Program-made: the position numbers and the translations under genes | Part shown: positions 1 through 11,411 of the stretch, one piece after another | Position numbering within the stretch: position 1 is the first letter of the stretch | Layout: every line of letters begins with the position of its first letter | Origin: Ichthyophthirius multifiliis | Taxonomy: Eukaryota; Ciliophora; Oligohymenophorea; Hymenostomatida | Direction: 5' to 3' | DNA: 30,041 bases | Assembly: GCF_000220395.1 (NCBI RefSeq) | Contig: NW_004086841.1 | Span: 1 to 30,041, forward strand | Notes under the pieces: model-generated | What the model was told of the DNA's origin: nothing | Databases searched by the model: none | Seen by the model: only the letters and a program-made list of their open reading frames with translations

Positions 1-948
1 TATTTAAAAAAAAAATAATAAATAATATTAAAAAAGACTATTAATTTAAGATTTGTATTCAAATTTATATAATGTATAATTTAAAAAAATTATTATTATA
101 TATAAATTATAAAATATAAAAAGAAAAATAAAATTATAAATAAATATAAATAAATATAAATAAATATAAATAAATACAAATAAATATAAATAAATATATA
201 TAATTTTTTTTTTTTTTAAAAAATATAAATATAAATATATATATATATATATTTGAATTATTATTATATTTCTCAAAATATTTTTAAAATTTATTATATA
301 TAATTAATTTAATTATATTTTTATTTTTTTTATATTTAATATATAATAACATACAAATATTTTTAAAAAAATATTTAATTATTAATTATTATATTTTATG
401 TAAAAAAAAATTATAAAATTTTTATTTATTATATTATATTATTATCAATATTTACTTTCAAAAAATATACATTAATTTAAATTATACAAAATATATATTT
501 ATTATTTTTTTATTTCTTAAATTATATTAAATTTTTATTACAATATTATATTTTTTAATTATATATTAGTACACCATTTTTTTTTACTAAATAATAATCT
601 TATATATTTTATACTTTTATTAAAATAATAAAAATCAAATTTTTATACTTTCTATATAAATATTTATATTTTATAAATTCTTTATTTAGTCAACTTATAA
701 TAAAGAGTTTTAATTTTTCATTTTAATTTCGTTATTAATTATTGAATTATTGTTTAAATTATTTTAATTTATTTTCAATTTTGTAAAATTTTTTATTTCT
801 ATATGATTTTAGGTTTATATGTTCATTTATAATTTATTTTACATATATTAATACTCTTTTTATTTTTTTATTTTAAAATAATTTATTAACTGTACAATAA
901 AAAATATATATTTTATATTTTTACTTTTTTCTTCAAGTTTTTTCTTTA
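1..948. other. AT-rich non-coding stretch
   Basis: This stretch is almost pure A+T with poly-A and poly-T runs. I find no reading frame with ordinary codon variety on either strand, even when TAA and TAG are read as glutamine. The Ile/Tyr/Leu-rich reading on the minus strand near 46-276 is only the translation of a simple repeat. The right end is the 3' flank of the gene that stops at 949. Confidence 0.6.
131..196. repeat. 10-bp tandem repeat (taaatataaa)
   Basis: About six and a half near-perfect copies of the 10-bp unit taaatataaa follow one another, with one a/c variant near 167. It is a simple-sequence minisatellite inside AT-rich flanking DNA, followed by a poly-T run and an (AT)n run. 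Confidence 0.8.
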
Positions 949-1667
949 TCAAATCAACTTATGAATCAATGTCTTTTTTATAATATTGTCATTTTAGTTC
1001 GACTTTTCTTCAAAGTCTTATAATAGTCTTTATACTTCTTACTTTTTTTCTTGATGAGTTTCAGCTATTTATTTAAATATATTTAATTTAACTAATCTTT
1101 CAGCTTTTTTCATATTTAAATCATAAATATTATCCTTTGTTTTATTTTTATATTAAATTTATATTTTATATAAAATTGATTTTTCATTTTTTTTTAAAAA
1201 AAAAAACAGTAAATAATTATTTTAAAAAAGTAAAATACTATTAAAGCTTTTCTTCTCATATTATTATAATCTAAAAAAATCTTATTTTTTTCTATGTTTT
1301 CATATTTTTTATTTAATAATATTGACTCGCTCATTTCTATTTTAGAATTTATTGAAATAAAACTATTTTCTTGAAAACTATTACTTATATCAGAATTAAA
1401 ATAAAGATTTTTTTTATCCTTATTATATATGAGATTTAACGATTAATTAGTTGTGAATAAGTTTTATATTTTTTCTAAAAAATATATTTATATTGGATCT
1501 TTTTTCATATTATAATGCTCAACTAAGTTAGAATATAAAAAAATAAGTTGATTTAATTATTCTAAATTTGTTATTTCTGTCAACTTATTTTCAAGGCTTA
1601 ATATTTACAAAAATATTTCCTTTGGTAAATTATTTTTAGATTTTTTTTTTAATAATTAATTGATCAT
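949..1667 (-). CDS. Hypothetical coiled-coil-like protein, 204 aa, 2 exons
   Basis: Two exons (1239-1667 and 949-1134) joined by a 104-nt GT-AG intron (1135-1238) give a 204-residue protein ending at TGA 949-951. The intron falls between codons and joins ...RRKALI to DNIYDLNMKK..., which reads naturally. The first half is Leu/Asn/Glu-rich with a stretch LVEHYNMKKDPIQIYFLEK. The second half is strongly charged and helical (KKAERLVKLN, QEVQRLLQDFEEK), as expected of a coiled coil. I do not recognise the family. The start chosen is the ATG at 1667, preceded by an A-rich leader. The same frame stays open to an ATG at 2153, but that part is so A+T rich that it is probably leader or intron. It lies tail-to-head behind DusA on the same strand. 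Confidence 0.6.
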
Positions 1668-2189
1668 TATTATGTTTTTTGGTTTATTATATATAATTTT
1701 CAGTTTAAAAAATATTTGAATTTATTAATAAAATTGATATTTAAAATAATAATTAACATATATTTTAAAATTTAGTAACTTCTTATTAAAAATTTAAAAA
1801 TTATTATTATATTATAATTATTTATATTCATAGTGGTTTTTTTAGATTAAAAAAACATCATAATGTTTTTTGTTTTATTTTTATTCTTATATTAATATAA
1901 AAAAATTAATATAATTTTATTATAAATTTTTTATATATAGGTTTTATTAATTGTAATAATAAAAATTAATATTCTAAATAAAAAAAAATTATGAAAACTA
2001 TATTTTACAATTTAAAAAAATAAAAAATTAAGAATTATTTTTTCGAACATTTATAAATAAATTATATTAGAATTTTTTATTTATTAAAAAAGATAAAATA
2101 ATAAAAAAAAAAAATTAATTTCTTATTTATAATAAATTAATTAATTTTGACATAAAGATAATAAAAATTATTTTCAAAAATAAAAAAAT
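1668..2189. other. AT-rich spacer, possible leader of the 949-1667 gene
   Basis: On the minus strand the frame of the downstream gene has no TGA back to an ATG at 2151-2153. TGA is rare in DNA this poor in G, so openness is weak evidence. The encoded sequence is a Phe/Ile/Lys/Asn run without motifs. I treat it as spacer or 5' leader between the DusA stop and the next gene. Confidence 0.45.
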
Positions 2190-2719
2190 TCATAAATGCT
2201 TAAAATTATTGTAAAGTACATCAGGATTATGAATTTCCATAATGTAAATTGCTTCATGAATAAAATTTTCATAATCCAAACATTTTTCGAAATTTTTTTT
2301 ATCACTTATGAACTGTTTATATTTACTACTATGTTTTTCGCCTTAAAATAAACTTAGAATTGGCCTATTTAAAATAAAAACAGACAAATTTTTATTTAAT
2401 TTCATTTAATGTTTTCCATATTAACCCCAAATCAACAATATATCTTTTCTGTTCCAGTTTAAATTATCTTATTTATAAAATCTTCTATCAACATCCGAAA
2501 AAAAATAGGGATTTTCATAAGCTAATCTTCCAATCATACACCCCATTAGATTATTTTCTTCTTTTAAAATATTTTCTATTTATTAAAATGTTTTGAATCC
2601 TCCATTTATACTAAAATCAATATGAGGAAAATCTTATTTTAATTACAAAACAAAATCATATTTTAAAGAAGGAACGATTCTATTTTATGAAGGAGTTAAA
2701 CCCTATTTATATAAAAATT

Positions 2720-2761
<42 letters not shown>

Positions 2762-3527
2762 TATTTATAAATATATTTATATTTTTTTTAATTTTATTAA
2801 TAATTAATTTTATTTTATATTTATTTATATTTTTTTTTTTACTATTACCTTTAATATTGCTATTCTTGCATGAACAATAAAATGTTAAACTTTACCATTT
2901 TCAGAAATTTCTTAAACAAATTTTTATAAAAATTCATATTAATCCAAATTATCAACTCCCAATCTACATTTTATTGTACAAGGTATTTTTAATATTTATT
3001 GCATTTTTTGCATTATTTTTGAAACTGTTTCTGGTTCTTTCATTAAACATGCTCCGAATTTACCACATTAAACTCGATCAGAAGGGCATCCTACATTTAA
3101 ATTTATTTCATCATAACCTATATCTTAGCATATTAATGCAGCTTCTTGTAATTTATTAGGGTCACATCCTCCTAATTAAATTACTACTGGATGTTATATT
3201 GGATCAAACTATAATAAATTTTTCGCTTTTTGAGGATTTTGGTTTATAAAAGATTCATGAATCATTTCTGTGTACAAGACAGAATGCTTTGTTAAAAGTC
3301 TCATAAAATTTCTAAAATGAGTATCTGTTATGTCCTTTTTTTTTATGTTTTTTTTTTTTATTTTATCTTACTATCATTGGCGCTACTGATATTTTATGTA
3401 GATTTTTTTAATCTATTTTAATGTTTTTTGAATTTAAAAATTACTCTATTCCATAAAAGTTTTTTATTTCGAATTTTTCTTGTTCGTGATTTATAGTATA
3501 TTATTGCTAATATTTGATATTTTCCAT
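2190..3527 (-). CDS. dusA: tRNA-dihydrouridine synthase, DusA type
   Basis: FMN-dependent enzyme that reduces uridine to dihydrouridine in the tRNA D-loop. Exons 3372-3527, 2849-3334 and 2190-2702 (introns of 37 and 146 nt, both between codons) give 384 residues ending in TGA. The order of DusA signatures is clear: KISVAPM then TDTHFRNFMRLL, joined exactly across the 37-nt intron; LYTEMIHE; VVIQLGGCDP; NLNVGCPSDR, holding the presumed catalytic Cys near residue 135; GKFGACLM; IKCRLG; VHARIAILKGLTPS, joined across intron 2; SINGGF; and GCMIGRLAYENPYFF followed by DVDRRFY. That last block is characteristic of the DusA subfamily rather than Dus1-4. An N-terminal extension of about 40 residues is polar. 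DusA-type proteins are best known from bacteria and plastids, so an organellar or acquired origin is possible but not shown; no clear transit peptide is seen. Confidence 0.9.
2718..2757. repeat. (AT)n microsatellite in dusA intron 2
   Basis: About 17 consecutive TA dinucleotides lie inside the 146-nt second intron of the DusA gene. Similar (AT)n runs occur in other introns and spacers of the window (near 5395, 14923, 18185, 23625 and 27268). Confidence 0.8.
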
Positions 3528-3927
3528 TTTTTATAATTTTACTTACTTTTTTTTAAAAAAAAGTTTTTTCTATTTAACTTTATTTTATTTAATTTTTTTT
3601 TTTTTGTAATACAATATTAATATATTCTACTTATTTTCTATTTTATTATTGAAAGTATAGAATTTATATCTTTTTCTTTTTTTTTTTTTCAAAAAAAGCT
3701 TATATTATGTTTTATTATTTACCAATCTTTTTTATTTAAACTATTTTAATTTTTGGCTTTTTTATATTTATATGAATAAAAGAATTTTAAATAAAAATAA
3801 TTTTTTAGAAAAAAAAAAAAAATTAAAATTTTGTCATTGATAAAATTTGAAATTTATGATAAAATAAAATTAATAAGTAATTATTTTTATTTTTTTATAA
3901 AAATTAAATAAAATAAAAAAAAATTAG
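3528..3927. promoter_or_regulatory. Divergent intergenic region, dusA / channel 1
   Basis: About 400 bp separate the start codons of two genes pointing away from each other, so promoter elements for both should lie here. I see only poly-A and poly-T tracts and no motif I can name. The role is inferred from position. Confidence 0.4.
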
Positions 3928-5392
3928 ATGAATAACATAGAAATAAATATAAACTCAAATAGTTTGGATTCAAAACAATTTTTTTCACCCTTTTAAAATT
4001 ATCAATTACATATATTTTAAAACAGTTAAAATTCTTCGTTTTTTAAACTAGGACATATAGGAGATTAAGAATAAATTGACGAAGAAAATAATAAAATAAA
4101 TGAAACTAAAGAAAACATATATTAAAAAAAAATAGAATAAATAAATAATGAATAAAAAATAATACAAATTTAAAATATAAATTCAGCATAATTTACTAAA
4201 AAATAAAATTTTAAAAATTAATAAAGTATAAAAAAAAATAGTTATGAAACATAAATAAGTTAAGATTATTAATTAATGAAAAAAAGTTAATTTTAAAAAT
4301 AAAGTAAATGTTTTTAATATATATTTATTTAATATATAATTGTATATGAATTCATTTTTTTATATAATCTTTTGTATATAATTAAAGTATTTGAAGAAAA
4401 TTATAATTTAAAATTAATAAACTCAAGTTCTTATAAATAATTTAATAAAAATCCTAATTGTATAAAAGCAATAAATATAATCTAAAATGTCTTTAAAAAA
4501 TCAGCAAATCGTCTTTTAACAATAGATAGACATGTTAATAAATTTATAAATTAATTAAAAAATCGAAGTATTTTTCGAAAAGTAGATAATTTATTATAAA
4601 AAGACTTTTTAATTATTTCAGATAAGTCTTACTTTCATAATAATATAACTAATAATAAGTTATTATTTAATAAAATATAAAAATACATAAATTGTTTAAC
4701 TAAAAAGTTAAATCGTTATATAATTTTACCTAGTGATAAATTTAAAATAATATGGGATATATAGAATATTTTTATGACTTTTTTTTTTCTTTATATATAT
4801 TCTATATTGATGTTTTTTGGATAATTTGAGTAGAATTTAGAATACTTAAATTATTATTTTTAAACTAATTTAGTTCTTTTTATTATTGATTCTTTCGTGA
4901 ATTTTAATTCGGCTTATTTTTAAAAAGATCAGCTTATTAAAGAAAGAAAATTAATCTCTTTAAAATATTTTCAATCTTTATTTGTTTTTGATATTATTCC
5001 TGTTTGTATTATTTTCTTTTAACTTAATTTTAAACACAAGAATATTTTTTATAACGAAAAAAATAATATATTTATCTATTTTATTCATCTCCTGGTTTTT
5101 CTTAAAAGTTTTTCGTTAAAACATAAAAGATTACTTTTAGAAAATATAATTACATTAAAAGATTACGAAAAATTAAAATTAAAATTATTCGATTTAATTA
5201 TTTTTGTGTTTTTAGCGGCACATATAATTTCTATTTTATGGCATTCATTAGCTATTTTCGAACAAGTGAATTTATTTGAAACCAATTGGCAGTCTAAAGC
5301 TAATATAGCGGATTCTGGATGGATTACAAAATACATTTATTCTATTTATTGGTCTGTTACTACTATGAGTACAGGTAAAAATAAAGTAAAAT

Positions 5393-5423
<31 letters not shown>

Positions 5424-7756
5424 AGTATTTTTCTTTACTATATTTTTAATTAGTTGGATATGGAGATATTACTCCTTCAAATTATTTAGAAGCCCTATTT
5501 GCCACTTTTAATATGATTTTAATGAGTTGTGTATTTGCTTATTCTATAAATAATATAGGAATGATTTTATAAGAAATAGAAAAAAGCTCAAAAGAATTAA
5601 GAGAAGATATAAGTACTATACAAAGGTTATTTTTTGTTATATTATAAAAATATATAACAAAAATATATATATAAAATAGATATTTAAGTCGAAATAATAT
5701 AAATATAACATTAAAATGTCGAGTAAGGCATTATTTAAATTTTTTAGCAAATGAATAATAAGATAGAAATAAAGAAGAAGAAGATAAAGTGTTAAAAAAA
5801 TTATCAAATAAACTTTAAGATGAGATTCTAATAGAAATAAATTCAAGAATAATTAAGAATTATTAAATATTTTACAAGAACTTTTAATCTTAAACTTTAT
5901 AGAAAACTATTTTTATAATGAAGGAGATTTTAATATCGCCGAATCAAATTATTTTTAATGATAATGATTTGGATGATTAGGCTATTTATTTTATCAAAAG
6001 TGGGATTATAGAAATTTATTATTCACAATATAAAGATAAAGTAATCAAAACTTTAAACCAGAATTAGCTTTTTGGAGAAATTTCCTTTTTTTCAGGTCTC
6101 CCAAGAAAAGCTTCGGCAAGAAGTGTAAATTTATCTACTTTATATAAAATTGAAAGGAAGGATTTTCTAGAAATAGTGAGATAAAATAAGGACGATTTTG
6201 AAGTTTTTAAAATGATTTAAGAACAAATTATTTTCTAAAAGGATTTTTCGATGATTAGTATTGAATGCTATTAATGTGGATAATTAGGACATATGGCTGA
6301 ATTTTGTCATAAAACACATTAAGAATTTGATTAATAAAAAATTATTTTAAGTAGTATTTTTTCTATTTTTTAAAAAAGAAAAAATGATTTTATTCGAAGA
6401 AATTCAATTAAAAATCCTTTATTTAAACCATTGTAACAAAAAATAAAAAAAAAAATTATTTAAAAAAAAATAAAAAAAAAAAGAATTTATTTAAAAAAAA
6501 TAAAAAAAAAATTATTTATTTAAAATAATAAAAAAAAAAAAGAATTTATTTAAAATAAAAAAAAAAAAAAAAGAATTTATTTTAAAAAAAAAATATTTAA
6601 AACAAATAAAAAAATTAGGTTAATATTTTAAAATAATAAATCTATTTGTTAATATTTAAAATAGAATTTATAATAATTGAATTCTTAACTTTTTTTATTA
6701 TTTAATTAAAATTTAGATGATTTAGATGATGAATAAGAGGAATATGAATATGAAGAATTTGAAGAAGAAGACGAATAAGTAAAGGATGATGAATTTGAAG
6801 ATGAGAATTAAAAAAATTTAATTATTGAAGAAAATTCTGATGAAGAAGAAGAAGATACAATGTCTGTTTTAAGCAAAATTAATTCCAATTCTTCATTTTA
6901 AAAATAAGAATTATCAAAAAAAATTATATAGTAATATAATTCAGAATCTTTAATAGAAAGTTAAGCAGATATTTAAAAGCCAATAAATAATTTTCCAGAA
7001 ACAAAATAATCCTATATTTCTAAAAATATGACTTCTTTAGTAGAAGAATTAAAAGAAAATCATTTAAAAGAAACAATAAATGATATTTAAAGATTAAAAA
7101 ATCGAAAATAAAGCAGAAAAATAAGCTTTTTATAATAAAACATTGGAAAACAAGGATTTTAAAATAATGAGAGAAATTAAGAAAAAAAGCAAAGTATTTT
7201 AGTACGAAATTAAGATAAAAAACAAACTATTTTAGAAGGAAATTAATAAAAAAAATAAAGCATTTAAATATAAAATTAAGACAGTAAGTAAAGTATTTAA
7301 GAGATTAGTTTATAAATTGATTAAAATAATATACAATAATAATTCTTAAATTTTTTAAAAATGACTACTATGGCCTTAAATAAAGAAGAAAATTAACAAG
7401 AAATATAATTATAATAAAATTGTAATTCTAATATTTTTATAGAAGATTATGATAGAATTAAAACTTATAAAAAATTCTTTCCATATAATAATTTTGATAA
7501 TGTTATTGCTGGGGCTAGGAAAAAATAAATAGAACTTAAAAAATTAAAAAATGGTAAAAAATTATTAAGTAGTATATAATCTACAAGTAAAAGAAGATGT
7601 AATCTTAATAATAAACATGTTAATTTGATAGAAAACTTTGCTTAATAATTTAGTATTAATAATAAAGACGATATTTATTTGATTAAATAAACTGTAATTT
7701 CATATGGAGTTGGTTAAAAGTATAATAATATATATCCTAAAAATAAAAATAATTGA
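3928..7756 (+). CDS. K+-selective cyclic-nucleotide-gated-like channel with CCHC zinc knuckle
   Basis: Six-transmembrane cation channel of the EAG/CNG/HCN superfamily. Exons 3928-4303, 4388-5374, 5454-5625 and 5680-7756 give 1203 residues ending at TGA 7754. The N-terminus is a polar Gln/Asn-rich tail. Membrane segments begin near residue 253 (FMTFFFLYIYSILMFFG). S5 is KLFDLIIFVFLAAH, the pore helix contains YWSVTTMST, and the filter VGYGDITP starts at Val455, so the pore is K+ selective. S6 follows with FNMILMSCVFAYSINN. A cyclic-nucleotide-binding domain spans about 590-685; its phosphate-binding cassette (FGEISFF..LPRKASARS, 643-660) keeps the Glu and Arg that contact cNMP. A CCHC knuckle follows (Cys708, Cys711, His716, Cys721). 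The C-terminal third is low complexity: Lys-rich, then an acidic Asp/Glu block, then Gln/Asn/Ser-rich. The S4-like helix (VFLKSFSLKHKR) has few regular basic positions, so voltage sensing may be weak. An intron splits the filter Val codon. Confidence 0.88.
6433..6620 (+). repeat. Poly-A-rich degenerate tandem repeat within channel 1
   Basis: Four or so copies of a roughly 50-60 bp unit containing a long A run followed by gaatttattta lie inside the channel gene after the segment encoding NPLFKPL. Read through, the stretch encodes Lys/Ile/Asn-rich sequence with no TGA. It also has a possible 5' splice site (gtaac at 6433) and 3' site (ag at 6617-6618), whose removal of 186 nt would keep the frame. 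It may be an intron or a coding low-complexity insert; removal would give a 1141-residue protein. Confidence 0.55.
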
Positions 7757-8096
7757 AAATATGTGTTGTATATTTAAATATATGTATATATATATATAAT
7801 ATATATTTATATATATATATAAATTTATGTTTTAATAATATTTTATTTTATATATAAAACTATTTTTATATATTTTTTATATATAATATAATTATAAATA
7901 TTTAAAAAGTTGTTTAAATATAATATAATTTATATTTACTTTTTGGTTTTATAAAATAAATTTTCAAATACATTAAATAAAAATATATTCTTATAATAAT
8001 TATGAAATATATTGTTTTTTCTTTGATAATTTATATTTTTTATATTCCCTTTATTATATATAATAATTATTTTATCAAAATTATATTTTTATAATA
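7757..8096. other. AT-rich spacer between convergent genes
   Basis: This 340-bp spacer lies between the stop of channel 1 on the plus strand and the stop of the Gln-rich gene on the minus strand. It should hold the 3' ends of both transcripts. I see only (AT)n and A/T runs. Confidence 0.6.
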
Positions 8097-9712
8097 TCAA
8101 CTATCGGATATACTTATTATAGAATAATGTTTATTTGTTTCAATAATGTTATTATTATTGATACTAATATTTTAGTTAATATTTAAATTAGAATTAATAT
8201 TACTAATTTATTATTTTTAATTTTATAATATCATATCCACATTTTATTGTAATATATTATTATTTTGTTGTTAATCCTATTAAATATCATTTTATTTATT
8301 AATATTTAATTAATTTTATTCTTAGAAAGATTAATCTGAATTTATTTAAATAACTTGTTAACATTAAATATATTATTCATTTTATACTTATTATTAGTTT
8401 TGCACTTATTATTAAGTTTGTTATTATACTTATATTTATTTCTACTATTATACCCGTGACTCATTTTAAATTTGAGTATTTTTTTTTCTTTTGCATTATT
8501 TGTTAGATTTTTTTTGTTTTTTGGATTTTTTTCTGGTATTTTTATTTTTACTTATTTTTTTCTTAATAATTTTTTATTAAAATTATTTTTTTTAATTTAA
8601 TTCAATTTTTATAATATTTTCTCCAAAATTTTATTTTTTTAACTTTATTTATTTATCTTTTAAAAAAATTCTAATTTTAGTTTCATTATTATTTGTAATA
8701 ATAACTTTAGTGTTTTTTTGATTTCTTCTTTAAATATTATTATTTTCTTATATATTTTTTTTTTCTTATATAATATTATTTTCTTAAATATCATTTTTTT
8801 GTTTGTCCATATCTAATTTCAAATCAACTTTTCTTTTAATATTTTATAGTTTAATTTTCACACTATTATTTGATTTATTAGATTTAATATCAATTTTTTT
8901 AATTTCCTTTAATTTTTTATATTTTATATTATCATAATTAATTTATAGGTTTTAAAAGTTTGACTAAATATTATTAAAATCTTTTAAATCTTCTTTTATA
9001 ATTTGATTTTATTTATCTATATCTATTTAATTTTCATTATTTTATTAATTTAATTTATTTTTAAGAATTTTTTCCTTTTTTAAACTTAACATTTTGCTTT
9101 TGTATTTTTTCATTGCTTTTTTTGAAGGAAAATACATATCTTAGATTTCTTCTTCTTCATCTTCACTATCTCCAAGATTTTTTTCATTTTTTTAAGGACT
9201 TGGATTTACATTTGTAAAAGTAACTTTTTTAATTTATTTAAAGCTATTTTTTCTTCGTTTTATTTATATTTTAAAATTCCTTTTAATTTTTAATTTTAAT
9301 TATTTATCTCATTTTAATTTATTTATTAATTATTATTTGTATCTTTCTAATCCTATATTTATTTATCTTATAAATTTATTTAAGGGGCCTATTATTTTTA
9401 AATTCTTTGTTTATTTTCTATGTTTGAATCTTTTTTTTTTTATTATTATTGAAAAAAAAAAAAAAATTTAATTAATTATTTAAATATTTTTTTAAATAAA
9501 ATTAAGATAAATCTTACATTTATCATATTTTTTTTATTTTATTTATTACTTTGAGTTTAACTCTATTAAATAACCTTTCTTTATCTTTTTTCAAACATAA
9601 TATTTCCTAAATCTAATAGCTTTAAAAGACGATTAAACTTTAATTTATTCTATACATTAAAAAATAATTAATCATAAAGAATAAAATCTTTAATTTACAT
9701 TATTTTCCTCAT
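8097..9712 (-). CDS. Lys/Gln/Asn-rich low-complexity protein, 480 aa
   Basis: Unrecognised protein read from three exons: 9518-9712, 9210-9388 and 8097-9165, with introns of 129 and 44 nt. Together they give 480 residues ending in TGA 8097-8099. Features in order: a short N-terminal helix-like segment (NRLLKLLDLGN), a Gln/Asn-rich linker, KGILKYKQNEEK, an acidic cluster (EDEEEEIQDMYF), a long charged helical stretch (KKYKSKMLSLKKEK and onward), a very basic Lys/Arg block, and then about 100 residues that are largely Gln and Asn, encoded almost wholly by TAA/TAG and AAT. The tail ends SIISISDS. It looks intrinsically disordered. The second intron is chosen because the frame changes there and a gtaaat...atag pair of normal length fits; this loses a KKVTF segment read in the alternative. 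The start at 9712 is uncertain, and ATG 9598 is an alternative. Confidence 0.55.
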
Positions 9713-10879
9713 TTTTAATCATTTTTATTTATATAAAAAAAAACTTTTTTTTTTTTTTTTTTTTTTTTACGTAATAAAATAATTACTTTTAAAAAATTAT
9801 ATATAATATTTATTTTAAATATAATTTTATAAAGAAAATATATTTTTTTTTTATATATATATATATATTATTTTTTAAATATTTTCTTATATATATTTTT
9901 TAAATATATGTCTATTTACTTATTTTATATTATATTTATTTATTTGAATATGAAATTTAAAAAGCCTATTTTATTTTTAGTTTAATTTCAAGCTTTTTAA
10001 TATATAACTTCATATCCTCAAAATATTAAAATTAAATTATGAAATTCAATTAATTTTTATTATTTGAAAAATAATTTCTTTTTAATAAACTTTCTATTGT
10101 ATTTTTTTAGAGTCATTTTTTAATTGAAAAATATTTATAAATCGATAATCCCTATAATTTACTCTTTTCTTTTTATTTTAATAAAAATAAAAAATAAAAG
10201 AATATATTAATTCATAATTATATTAAGTAATGTTACTATTTTAAAAAATATATATATAAATTTAGAAAAACAATAATTTTATATCTTATAATTATATACT
10301 TTTTATCAAATCATGTTTATTTTTAAATAAGTATATATTAGTATCATTTATTTTCGTTTAAACTAGGTTATTTATTATTTATTTTTGATGAAAGTATTTC
10401 TTTATTTTAAAAAATTTAAATTTATAAAAGTTAAAACTTAAACTTGTTTGTTTATCTTATTTTTAAAAAAAATTAAAATTTTAATTTATGTTTTTAAATA
10501 AATTACTAATTTTTTATAATTTCCTAAATTATTGTTATTATTAATTATATATTTTGATCAAGAAATTCAGAGATGTTTTTTTAAATATATTTTAAAGCAT
10601 AAAAATGTTTATTATTTTAACTTTAATTTTTAAATAAAATAAAAAAATAAAAAAAATTTAATTATTAAACTAAATAGAATTTCCTCATATATATTTTTTT
10701 AATAAAATAAAAAAACAAAAAAATATTATGAAATATAATAAAAATACCAAAAAAAATAATATTATCCCACCCCTATCTATATATGAAAAATTAAATGTTG
10801 ATCATTAAATTATTTTTTAATATATAATTATTTTTCATATATATATTTTATTTGTGTTTAAATTTTTTATACTTGACTT
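9713..10879. other. AT-rich intergenic region
   Basis: Upstream flank of the Gln-rich gene, so its promoter presumably lies near 9713-9900, where there is a T run of about 20 (9748-9769). The remainder is A+T-rich DNA without a credible frame on either strand. The short C-rich patch tatcccacccctatc near 10764 is the only compositional oddity. Confidence 0.5.
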
Positions 10880-11411
10880 ATTTCAAGTAATAAATATTTA
10901 TTATATTTATAAATCTATGGTTTTCAAATACAAATTAATATTAGGCTAATTTTTTATAATTGAAGAAAGTTTTTAAAGCATCCCAAATAATTTATTAGAA
11001 TACTATTTAATGCAACTTTTATAAACTAAAAGATAATTTATTTTTAATAGGTTTTATTTTAATTAAAAATAAAATATTATTAAAGAATAGTGAGCAAAAT
11101 CGACTATATTTCTGTTTATATAAGTTTGCATTAAATTATTTAACTTAAGAACTATAGCAAATTTCTATAATCCTTTATAAGATTTTAAATGCGGAATAAT
11201 AAAAGTCTTACAAATCATATGATAAACTAAAATTTATAATTAATATTTTTAAATTTTTCTATTTTGTCGAAATTCCATTTTTTTATAATTTTAAAGTTAG
11301 GTAATTTATTTTTACAACTATGCAAAAAATAATAAAATATTAAAAATAAACTTAATACTTAAATTATACTTTATAAAATTTATAACTAAGCTTTTTAGTT
11401 TACATTATTTT
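10880..11411 (-). other. Possible coding exons, unassigned
   Basis: Base composition is slightly richer in G+C than in the flanks, and two minus-strand frames read plausibly. One contains YDLQDFYYSAFKILQRIIEI and IIWDALKTFFNYKKLAQ. The other contains VRLLLFRIQNLIKDYRNLL. A 58-codon plus-strand frame from ATG 10917 (MVFKYKLILGQFF...) also ends in TGA near 11091. With a single rare stop codon I cannot choose between them by eye. The region could hold a separate gene or the 3' end of the one above it. Confidence 0.3.

Noticed and set aside
46-276. Minus-strand Ile/Tyr/Leu-rich frame
   Set aside because: It is the translation of a 10-bp tandem repeat and (AT)n run.
5637-5846. Minus-strand Leu/Tyr-rich frame inside channel 1
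   Set aside because: It is the antisense shadow of the channel 1 coding region and an intron.
9150-9240. Apparent -1 programmed frameshift at an in-frame A AAA AAG heptamer in the Gln-rich gene, joining KGILK... to KKVTF like a paired PP1-docking motif
   Set aside because: A normal 44-nt GT-AG intron (9166-9209, gtaaat...gatag) explains the change of frame without any frameshift. The PP1 idea depends on the rejected reading and is only worth revisiting if cDNA shows no splice here.
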